From ANME-2 cluster archaeon (GTDB lineage: Archaea > Halobacteriota > Methanosarcinia > Methanosarcinales > Methanogasteraceae), in assembly GCA_003601535.1 (NCBI GenBank), contig PIXW01000029.1:1-5513 (forward strand): 5,513 nucleotides of DNA. Direction: 5' to 3'. The notes beneath the pieces are model-generated. The model was not told where the DNA came from. It worked only from the letters and a program-made list of their open reading frames with translations, and made no database searches. Positions 1 through 5,513 of this stretch are shown piece by piece (within the stretch, counting starts at the first letter, position 1; each line of letters opens with the position of its first letter). The position numbers and the translations under genes are program-made.

Positions 1-1
1 A

Positions 2-1078
2 AACGGCTTCGAAGATGATCTCGAGACTCGATTGTACGATATTGGTGTGACTGAAAATATCAGATATCTGGTGCACCAAGGTAAACGGAAATCAACTATA
101 AAATTAGAAATGTTTGGAAATGATAGAATAACACTGGATTTGCTATATTCAGAAAAAGGCTATTCTGAGGAGGTTGCTGAGTTCTTTTTAGATTTTATAA
201 ATGAAACTCCAAAAACCGATATCTTGGACTACCATCGCTGTCCGCTCAAATCTGAACTCCATTTTAAAATAATGGAATTATATTCTATTGAAAATAAAAT
301 AAATCGATTATCTAAAAAAGAGGGGTCAAAAGAGGAGTTGGATAAACTGCTGAAAAGAGTATCTGAAAATCTTGAATCTGCTATCGAAGAGTACATAAAC
401 GAGTTAATCAAATCCGAAAAGATATTCTTAACATCGAAACTAAACAACGACCTGATCGGCATACGTGCAATAATTGATGCTTGCGAGTGGGAGATTCCTA
501 TTCCCAACGAGGATGTTCTCACCCTCTATGCTCCTCTGATTATCAGTTCCCCCCACATCGATAAGGACGTATCTGAACTTTATAAAAAATTGGTGAATAC
601 AAAGAAACTGGCAGGGGTACTTGACACCCTGAAAGAGAGAATACCTTATTTCGAAGATATTAGAGAAGCAGGCGGTGATTTACGTGTCTTGCTTGAAAAT
701 CTGGACGAACCATTACCATTACCATCCATGGGCGATGGTTTTAAAACTCTGTTAAAACTCTCTTTCATGGCGCCTTTGGTCAAAAATGGAATCATCCTGT
801 TTGAAGAGCCCGAAGCATCGATGCATCCCGGATATCTGAATGTTTTGGCAAGGGAGATCATATCAGGTTCTGAATATTCCCAGATTTTCATATCCACTCA
901 CAGTTTGGAACTGATAGAGTATCTCCTGGAAAAGGCTGAGAAATCTGATAAGATCGAGTCTATAAAAATTCTAAGGCTGCGCAGGTTATCGGATGGGTAT
1001 ATCGAAAGAGAGTTTTGCTCAGGAAAAGAGGCGGCAGAAGAGATGGAAATAATTAAAACTGACCTCAGGGTGTACTAA
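2..1078 (+). CDS. AAA/ABC-type ATPase (OLD-like, AAA_15/AAA_21), 5' partial
   Basis: This is the 3' portion of an ABC-class AAA ATPase of the OLD/RecF/SMC-like group. The frame is open to the left edge (codons from base 2 read NGFEDDLETR before the TTG at 32), so that TTG is probably internal and the start and Walker A P-loop lie outside the window. Visible: a charged helical central region (about codons 75-140 from base 32, possibly coiled coil), an ABC-signature-like MGDGFKTLLKL (from 728), Walker B plus catalytic glutamate in IILFEEPEASMHP (FEEP from 800), and a switch histidine in QIFISTHS (STHS at 893-904). Such ATPases dimerise on ATP and control a partner nuclease or effector. The next gene, 1 base away and TOPRIM-like, is the likely partner. 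Low GC (14 of 60 bases at 241-300) sets it apart from the right-hand operon. The ATPase family is near certain; a defence role is inferred. Confidence 0.85.
   Translation, partial: NGFEDDLETRLYDIGVTENIRYLVHQGKRKSTIKLEMFGNDRITLDLLYSEKGYSEEVAEFFLDFINETPKTDILDYHRCPLKSELHFKIMELYSIENKINRLSKKEGSKEELDKLLKRVSENLESAIEEYINELIKSEKIFLTSKLNNDLIGIRAIIDACEWEIPIPNEDVLTLYAPLIISSPHIDKDVSELYKKLVNTKKLAGVLDTLKERIPYFEDIREAGGDLRVLLENLDEPLPLPSMGDGFKTLLKLSFMAPLVKNGIILFEEPEASMHPGYLNVLAREIISGSEYSQIFISTHSLELIEYLLEKAEKSDKIESIKILRLRRLSDGYIEREFCSGKEAAEEMEIIKTDLRVY
1067..1072 (+). promoter_or_regulatory. Candidate Shine-Dalgarno site for the TOPRIM gene
   Basis: AGGGTG lies inside the last codons of the ATPase gene, 7 bases before the CTG at 1080. 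It partly matches the AGGAGGTGA complement of the 16S 3' end. It supports, but does not prove, initiation at CTG 1080 rather than at ATG 1134, which lies 62 bases further on and would remove the conserved N-terminal motif. Confidence 0.35.
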
Positions 1079-1079
1079 A

Positions 1080-1751
1080 CTGAACATAATCCTTTGTGAG
1101 GGTAAAAATGATGCATGGTTCTTTGATGAAGTCATGCAGGAACAATTTGGTGATCGTGTTTATACCACGTCGGACAGGAGAATGGATAAACTCCAGATGC
1201 TACTGGAAAGAAGTTGTTTTAATTTTATAAAAGACCAATATGCCCTGATCATATTTGGCGATAACGGTAGACGAACAATAATCGAGAAGATTCTTGGGAG
1301 GGTCGTTGTTGATACACTTGGAAAAGTTGGGGATGATATCAACACAATTGTCATTCTCGATGATGACGGCGTGGGATATGGGGAACTGAAAAAGAATATT
1401 TCAGATAAATTGAAATCTATTTCAAAAGATACATCGAAATTCACCAATAACCTGTATCCCACCCTCGAAGAAACTGATGATTCGTCCGTCCTGAATCATC
1501 CGAAAGGTAGAGGAATCATTGAAGTACAGCTTTCGACTGTTCCAGGAAGTTTAGAGGAACAGGTCACAAGAAAATGCATTGAGGTCAAATGTCCCACCAA
1601 TCTTAAAATATTAGAGAATGGACCACACCTTGCTCTCGATATTTTAGCGATGGAATATTACGGTGGCGATAATGAAAAACTGATCAGAGAAACCTCTACA
1701 CTGCTCAAGGATGAGGCATGGGTCGCGAATATCATAGATCGCGTCCGTTAA
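1080..1751 (+). CDS. TOPRIM-fold protein (DUF3226-like), partner of the ATPase; probable CTG start
   Basis: About 223 residues. The N-terminal motif reads NIILCEGKNDAWFF: a beta strand followed by the TOPRIM catalytic glutamate (E7 counted from CTG 1080). A second strand ends in the acidic metal-binding triplet of TIVILDDDG (D94-D96). A later EE pair (159-160) in PGSLEEQV may complete the site. TOPRIM domains coordinate magnesium in topoisomerases, primases and OLD nucleases; DUF3226 proteins share this layout, though I recognise the family only by motif. The first ATG (1134) would delete the glutamate motif. No ATG, GTG or TTG lies in frame between the stop at 1050-1052 and 1134, so CTG 1080 (giving M-N-I-I-L-C-E-G) is chosen. 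It follows the ATPase stop by one base, implying coupled translation. Probable role: effector nuclease governed by the ATPase, as in split OLD/PARIS-like systems. An alternative is a +1 frameshift fusion through the 1053-1078 overlap. Confidence 0.72.
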   Translation: MNIILCEGKNDAWFFDEVMQEQFGDRVYTTSDRRMDKLQMLLERSCFNFIKDQYALIIFGDNGRRTIIEKILGRVVVDTLGKVGDDINTIVILDDDGVGYGELKKNISDKLKSISKDTSKFTNNLYPTLEETDDSSVLNHPKGRGIIEVQLSTVPGSLEEQVTRKCIEVKCPTNLKILENGPHLALDILAMEYYGGDNEKLIRETSTLLKDEAWVANIIDRVR

Positions 1752-1779
1752 TCGCCCCCTCCACGCACACACTCCCCAA

Positions 1780-2472
1780 TCACTCAATCACCTCCCCATG
1801 ATACTTCCTCACCACATTATCAGCGAGTCTCGCCTCCTCGTCCCCAATCCCCCTGAGAATCTTTGCAAGCGTCAGAGCCTCCTCAAATAGTTCGCTATCC
1901 ACCTCCTGGATCCTGTCCATGAACGTACTTCTCGGATATGCATAAGCATAGAACTCGAGAAGATGCAGAGCATCGACCGCGTTTCTCAGTTTCGGCTCAT
2001 ATACCTTGATCCCTTTATTCTTCAGGAAGGATTCGAGTTTTGAACCATCCACAGGTTCAATCAGCGAGTAATCCTTATTCTTCCTGAGTATCCCGATATC
2101 CTTCAGTCCGTTCGGATCAGCCCTCGTTGCAATCCCGAGCAGCAAAACATCGTTTCTGTCGAGACTCTTCTTCTTGACCCCTCCAAAGAGCACCTTCGCC
2201 ATCAGATAGAACAAAGCCTCGCTTGAAGTGACAGGCTTCCCTTCCACGGTCTCGCTCAGAGCATCCGATATCCCCTGTGCGGTCAGCGGATATGCAAGAT
2301 CCTCAAGGATGCTTTTCATGCTCATGGCGCCCTCTGGAGAGTATATCTCCCTGTACGATGTTATTATGCTCAAAGCCGCAGAAAGAGTTCCAAACAGGAT
2401 ATCCCTCCCTCTATAAACCTTGAACATCCGCGCCGCCCTCCTCCTTGTGGCATCGAGAATCCTGCCGTACAC
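1780..2472 (-). CDS. C-terminal fragment resembling a DUF1156 (COG1743) DNA adenine methylase; probable pseudogene
   Basis: A 230-codon frame from GTG 2472; the open frame continues only to a TGA at 2494-2496 (AGTDVAK before the GTG). No methylase catalytic motif (NPPY/DPPY or FxGxG) is present. The sequence instead resembles the all-helical C-terminal part of DUF1156 methylases: a YGRILDA helix near the start, then SEALFYLMAKVLFGG (about residues 84-98), an 'AT.AD.N.L...GIL' stretch (about 114-130) and the helix AVDALHLLEFYAYAYP (about 165-180). Full-length relatives are several hundred residues longer and carry the SAM-binding and catalytic parts upstream, so this looks like a 5'-truncated remnant. 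No convincing Shine-Dalgarno precedes the GTG. It runs convergent to the TOPRIM gene with a 28-base gap. The family call rests on remembered pattern, not a search; a short uncharacterised helical protein remains possible. Confidence 0.55.
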   Translation of the reverse strand: MYGRILDATRRRAARMFKVYRGRDILFGTLSAALSIITSYREIYSPEGAMSMKSILEDLAYPLTAQGISDALSETVEGKPVTSSEALFYLMAKVLFGGVKKKSLDRNDVLLLGIATRADPNGLKDIGILRKNKDYSLIEPVDGSKLESFLKNKGIKVYEPKLRNAVDALHLLEFYAYAYPRSTFMDRIQEVDSELFEEALTLAKILRGIGDEEARLADNVVRKYHGEVIE

Positions 2473-2488
2473 CTTCGCGACATCGGTT

Positions 2489-2566
2489 CCAGCTCAATTG
2501 TCTACTCAGTGCGTGGACAATTTGCTCATCAGGATAAACCTCAGCAAAACGAATCGCACGAATGCC
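2489..2566 (-). pseudogene. DUF1016 (YhcG-type, PDDEXK-associated) N-terminal domain remnant
   Basis: Read on the minus strand from 2566 to 2489, 26 codons include RFAEVYPDEQIV and, after three more residues, LSRQLSW. This is the signature of the DUF1016 N-terminal domain, where the usual form is '(M)xRFAExFPDEeIVxxLSxQLSWsH'. A TAG (2569-2567) interrupts the frame directly upstream. Beyond it, codons from about 2623 read ...SSSNLMVTEHSRL with only vague resemblance to the preceding '(F)SxxNLxxM' segment. Downstream of the tryptophan the frame loses all similarity and overlaps the start of the methylase-like fragment. Intact DUF1016 proteins are about 330-380 residues, with a C-terminal PDDEXK nuclease domain that is absent here. 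This is a dead fragment of a restriction/defence-type gene. Confidence 0.7.
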
Positions 2567-2666
2567 CTACAAACGTGAATGCTCAGTCACCATCAAATTT
2601 GAAGAGGATCCAACACGCCCTTGCTGCCACATCAGCAGACGATTCGCGCCTCGCCCCCGCCAAACC

Positions 2667-3617
2667 TCACACAACGATCCTGTACCGCCCATAGATCACA
2701 TACAGATAGACCAGAAGCACAACAAGCGCAGCACCAAAGAACCAGTCCTTGATGCTCGTCTCTTCCCTGACGCGCTCGATCTTCTGGCTGATACCCGAAT
2801 ATATCTCGTCAAGCGTCTCGTCATCGACCGATTTGTAGTATCGCCCGCCTGTTTCTGTTGCGATCGATCGGAGAGTCGCCTCATCGAGTTCTGCGTACTG
2901 CGGGCGCCCGAAGAAGTCATAACCGAGAACCACCGGCTCATTGGATCCCATTCCAATCGTATTCACCTGAATATTCTCTGTTTTTGCAAACTGCACAGCC
3001 TCAGCAGGGCTTACGACGCCTGCGTTGTTGACGCCGTCGCTCAACAGGATTACGACCTTCTTCTTGTTCGGTATCGATGTCGCCATATCGATCGCAAGAG
3101 CGAGCCCATCGCCTATCGCGGTCTTGCCTTCCCTTGGTTCGATCGCTTTCAGCTTCTCAAGAGCCTTATCCTTGTACGGGGTCAGATATGCGGCTGTTGT
3201 TGCTCCGGACTCGAAGACCACGATTCCGACGTTGTCTTTGGGATCGAGATTCCGCACCAGGATCGCGGCAGACCTCTTTGCAGCCTCAAGCCTGGTTGGC
3301 GTGTAATCTGTCGCCTGCATGCTCCCTGAATCATCGATCACGAGCACGACGTTCACACCTTCCTTCGCCTGTTTGAGAGGTATGTGCGGATCTGCAAGTC
3401 CGAGCATCAGAAAGACTATTGCGATTAGCAGGATGTAAAACGGCAGATTCCGGCGAATCGAAGTTTTTTTATCGCTTGCCTCCTTTATGATGCTCAAATT
3501 GCTGAATTTGAGTGCGGATGCCCTCTTCTTCCTCTGATGGATCATGTATGCGTAATAGATCACCGGGATTGCCAGCAACAGAAGCAACCTCGCAGGTTCT
3601 GAGAATCCAGATTCCAT
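2667..3617 (-). CDS. BatA-like membrane-anchored VWA-domain protein
   Basis: A 316-residue protein with the layout of BatA (Bacteroides aerotolerance type) proteins. Two N-terminal membrane helices (about residues 10-27 and 57-75) are followed by a VWA domain (about 88-280) and a C-terminal helix (about 292-310) ending in a short basic tail. The MIDAS metal site looks intact: D95, S97 and S99 in VIDDSGSM, T166 in EGKTAIGDG, and D194 in LLSDGVNN. The site probably binds magnesium or another divalent cation and a protein ligand outside the cytoplasm, by family knowledge. ATG 3617 follows the DUF58 stop by one base and has a strong GAGGAGGG site 9 bases upstream, which fixes the start and implies translational coupling. 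It is the last gene of the MoxR-DUF58-VWA operon. The usual BatB-type second VWA gene is not found downstream. The precise cellular role is unknown. Confidence 0.88.
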   Translation of the reverse strand: MESGFSEPARLLLLLAIPVIYYAYMIHQRKKRASALKFSNLSIIKEASDKKTSIRRNLPFYILLIAIVFLMLGLADPHIPLKQAKEGVNVVLVIDDSGSMQATDYTPTRLEAAKRSAAILVRNLDPKDNVGIVVFESGATTAAYLTPYKDKALEKLKAIEPREGKTAIGDGLALAIDMATSIPNKKKVVILLSDGVNNAGVVSPAEAVQFAKTENIQVNTIGMGSNEPVVLGYDFFGRPQYAELDEATLRSIATETGGRYYKSVDDETLDEIYSGISQKIERVREETSIKDWFFGAALVVLLVYLYVIYGRYRIVV

Positions 3618-3618
3618 T

Positions 3619-4500
3619 TTACCTTGCCCTCCTCTCTTTCATCCTGAAAAACCGCCTCAGCGGAATCTCAAAGGGCTGATCCGTCCTTATGTTGATCATA
3701 TCCACCTTGAGCCGTTTCATCCTCTCGGAGAGCGCCTCGCTCCTCTGGCGCACGATATCGGCATACCGCTCTCTGAACCCCTTATCAGATGTATCGAGGA
3801 GAAACTGCTCGCCGGTCTCGCTATCCTCAAGCAGCACATACCCGATATCCGGAATATCAGACTCTCTGACATCGCTCACGTTTACCAGTATCACCTCGTG
3901 CCTGTTCTTCAATATCCTCAAGCTCTTCTCGAAATCTTCTGTTATGAAGTCTGATATGATAAAGATCGTGCTCTTCCTCTTTGCAACATTGGATACGTAT
4001 CTGATGCAGTTATCAAGATCGGTCGTCCTGTTCTCCGGCTCAAAGTATATCATCTCTCTCAGGAGTTTGAATAGATGCGATCTTCCTTTCCTCGGTGGTA
4101 TGAACTCCTCAACCCGGTCTGTGCAGAGGAACATTCCGACCCTGTCGTTGTTTACAAGCGCTGAAAAGATGAGCGATGCTGCGATCTCAATTCCAGCATC
4201 CCGCTTCCGCCTCTCAAAACCAAATTCGTTGCTCGCTGATATGTCGAGGATGATGTAGACCGTCAGATCGCGCTCCTCTATAAACTCCTTTACAAACGGC
4301 GCATTCATCCGTGCGGTCACGTTCCAGTCGATCGCACGGATATCATCGCCTGCTACGTACTCCCTGATGTCAGAGAACTCGATCCCTCTGCCCTTGAAGA
4401 CCGAATGGTAGTACCCTGCCATGAGACCCTCCACCATCTGCTGCGTCGCAATCTCGAGTCTTCTCACGCGTTTTATGACGTCTCGTACCCTTTCCGGCAT
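3619..4500 (-). CDS. DUF58 domain protein (VWA-like, MoxR-associated)
   Basis: A 293-residue protein with no evident membrane helix, so probably cytoplasmic. It carries the hallmark DUF58 segment at about residues 37-64 (GRGIEFSDIREYVAGDD, then IRAIDWNVTAR). A VWA-like fold follows, with a DxSxS site at D86/S88/S90 (DISAS), a candidate threonine in RTTDLD (159-160) and D184 in IISDF, so the MIDAS set appears complete. It is the short DUF58 form, lacking the N-terminal membrane hairpin of the roughly 400-residue relatives. ATG 4500 is preceded by AGGGGGT, 4 bases upstream in the 21-base gap after the MoxR stop. Family knowledge: DUF58 proteins are almost always adjacent to MoxR ATPases and are believed to be partners or adaptors in their remodelling activity; a direct biochemical function is not established. 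The gene order supports membership of a three-gene operon. Confidence 0.9.
   Translation of the reverse strand: MPERVRDVIKRVRRLEIATQQMVEGLMAGYYHSVFKGRGIEFSDIREYVAGDDIRAIDWNVTARMNAPFVKEFIEERDLTVYIILDISASNEFGFERRKRDAGIEIAASLIFSALVNNDRVGMFLCTDRVEEFIPPRKGRSHLFKLLREMIYFEPENRTTDLDNCIRYVSNVAKRKSTIFIISDFITEDFEKSLRILKNRHEVILVNVSDVRESDIPDIGYVLLEDSETGEQFLLDTSDKGFRERYADIVRQRSEALSERMKRLKVDMINIRTDQPFEIPLRRFFRMKERRAR
3627..3634 (-). promoter_or_regulatory. Ribosome binding site of the VWA gene
   Basis: GAGGAGGG on the minus strand sits inside the 3' end of the DUF58 gene, 9 bases before ATG 3617. It is a near-perfect complement of the 16S 3' tail. It supports this start and coupled translation of the two genes. 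Confidence 0.7.
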
Positions 4501-4521
4501 GGTTACCCCCTGGCCCCTTTT

Positions 4522-5513
4522 TCATGGGGATCTTACCATTTTGAGAATCTCTGATACAATCTGGTCGGTGGTCACCTCCTCTGCCTCAGCCTCGTAGCTG
4601 AGGAGTATCCGGTGGCGGAGAACATCGGCAGCAATAGCCTTGACATCCTCGGGGATCACATATCCGCGCCCATTCATCATCGCACTGGCTTTACCGGCTA
4701 AGATGAGATATATCGATGCTCTCGGAGATGCTCCGTACTCGATCAGATCGCCAACATTGAGATTGTAATCAGACGGGTTTCTTGTCGCATCAACGATATC
4801 AGCCACATAATCCTCGATCGTCTCATCCGCATATATCTCCTGGTTGAACCGCTGTATCTCTCTGATCCGATCTTCTGAGATCATCTTCCCGACACCGATA
4901 TGCTCCCCCCGTGTCATCCTCCTTATGATGATCTTCTCATCGGCTTTCGATGGGTAGTTAATCAGGAGTTTGAAGATGAACCTGTCAACCTGCGCCTCTG
5001 GAAGCCGGTACGTGCCCTCGGTCTCGATCGGGTTCTGGGTCGCAAGCACCAGAAACGGAGCAGCCAGGCGGTACGTATCGCCGCCTATTGTCACCTGCCG
5101 CTCCTGCATCGCCTCAAGGAGCGCGGACTGCACCTTCGGAGGGGCACGGTTGATCTCATCGGCAAGAATGAAGTTGTGGAATATCGGACCCTTCTGCGTC
5201 GTAAACGACGTGGTTTTCGGCTCATAAATCTTTGTACCGATGATATCTGCTGGCAGAAGATCAGGAGTGAACTGAATCCTGCAGAATTCTGTGTTGAGCG
5301 CGTCAGATAGCGTCTTTATCATGAGCGTCTTTGCAAGCCCGGGAACGCCCTCCAGGAGAACATGCCCATCAGCGATGAGCGATATCATCAACCGATCCAG
5401 CACATCGGTTTGTCCGACAATCACCCTCTTAACTTCATCTAAAACCTTGTTTATATCTCTGCAATACTCTTGTGCTCTTGTATTAAGCTCTTGAATCTCT
5501 TTATCCGTTTCAA
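4522..5513 (-). CDS. MoxR-family AAA+ ATPase, 5' partial
   Basis: A near-complete MoxR ATPase of 329 visible residues; the frame is open to the right edge, so the start lies just outside. GTG at 5424 is not the start: upstream codons continue with DINKVLDEVKR leading into VIVGQ, the normal MoxR N-terminal helix. Numbering from that GTG: Walker A GVPGLAKT (26-33, bases 5349-5326), Walker B ILADEINRAPP with D89/E90, a pre-sensor hairpin QERQVTIGG, sensor 1 LATQNPIETEGTYRLPEAQ (N131), the arginine of VDRF (R148), and sensor 2 GASPRAS (R235), then a helical lid. All key residues are present, so it should be an active ATPase. MoxR proteins are thought to act as chaperone-like remodellers that assemble or activate VWA-domain partners, here the two downstream genes. 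The stop lies 21 bases before the DUF58 ATG. Its promoter is off-window. Confidence 0.95.
   Translation of the reverse strand, partial: ETDKEIQELNTRAQEYCRDINKVLDEVKRVIVGQTDVLDRLMISLIADGHVLLEGVPGLAKTLMIKTLSDALNTEFCRIQFTPDLLPADIIGTKIYEPKTTSFTTQKGPIFHNFILADEINRAPPKVQSALLEAMQERQVTIGGDTYRLAAPFLVLATQNPIETEGTYRLPEAQVDRFIFKLLINYPSKADEKIIIRRMTRGEHIGVGKMISEDRIREIQRFNQEIYADETIEDYVADIVDATRNPSDYNLNVGDLIEYGASPRASIYLILAGKASAMMNGRGYVIPEDVKAIAADVLRHRILLSYEAEAEEVTTDQIVSEILKMVRSP

Noticed and set aside
32..34. TTG as the ATPase start codon
   Set aside because: The frame is open from base 2 and the gene lacks the Walker A region, which must be upstream; no start can be placed here.
710..727. Short tandem ATTACC-like repeat
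   Set aside because: Only about two and a half 6-base units, encoding the LPLP part of the ATPase before its signature motif; an ordinary coding coincidence.
1780..1796. GGAGGTGATT followed by GAGTG on the minus strand, as a ribosome site with a GTG start
   Set aside because: The frame it would open ends after about a dozen codons inside the TOPRIM gene's 3' end; no gene is present.
2496..2522. Inverted repeat AATTGTC...GACAATT with a 13-base spacer, as operator, terminator or element end
   Set aside because: The arms are only 7 bases, there is no T-tract, and both arms fall within the DUF1016-like codons (QIV and RQLS), so coding chance explains them.
2622..2637. TGCTG-6-CAGCA hairpin downstream of the VWA stop as a terminator
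   Set aside because: The stem is only 5 bp with no following T-run; too weak to call.
2562..3329. Long plus-strand reading frame opposite the VWA gene
   Set aside because: It is antisense to an intact gene with a complete MIDAS site; its cysteine- and arginine-rich product resembles no family and is a codon-bias shadow. The other frames opposite DUF58, MoxR, the ATPase and the TOPRIM gene are rejected on the same grounds.
5422..5424. GTG as the MoxR start codon
   Set aside because: The frame stays open to the window edge, and the upstream residues (INKVLDEVKR) are typical of the MoxR N-terminal helix, so the gene begins off-window.

Overview
The window most likely comes from an archaeon, probably a methanogen-like or ANME-like euryarchaeote. 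This is inferred from gene content and style: tightly packed genes, purine-rich Shine-Dalgarno sites matching an archaeal/bacterial 16S tail, a short soluble DUF58 protein beside MoxR, and DUF1156/DUF1016 relics. No rRNA or other lineage marker is present, so a bacterial origin is not excluded.

Left part (2-1751, + strand, AT-rich): two adjacent genes. The first is the 3' part of an ABC/OLD-like AAA ATPase; its Walker A region lies off the left edge. The second is a TOPRIM-fold (DUF3226-like) protein. Its conserved N-terminus lies upstream of the first ATG and appears to start at a CTG codon just after the ATPase stop. ATPase plus TOPRIM is the composition of OLD nucleases, here split into two polypeptides as in PARIS-type defence pairs, so an anti-phage or nucleic-acid-surveillance role is the best inference.

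Middle part (1780-2666, - strand): gene debris. A 230-codon frame resembles only the C-terminal end of a DUF1156 (COG1743) DNA adenine methylase. Directly upstream of it is a 26-codon piece resembling the N-terminal DUF1016 (YhcG-type) domain, closed by an in-frame TAG. Together with the left pair this looks like an eroding defence/restriction island.

Right part (2667-5513, - strand, GC-richer): a compact operon read right to left, MoxR AAA+ ATPase, then DUF58 protein, then a membrane-anchored BatA-like VWA protein, with gaps of 21 and 1 bases. MoxR is open to the right edge, so its true start is outside the window. In this widespread module a MoxR ATPase is thought to act as a chaperone or remodeller for VWA/DUF58 proteins that bind metal through a MIDAS site. 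The first BatA-type gene is present but no BatB/C/D partner follows; the debris begins right after it.

There are no tRNA, rRNA, CRISPR or complete insertion-sequence features that I can support, and no gene-free stretch over 300 bases. Promoters of both transcription units lie outside the window.
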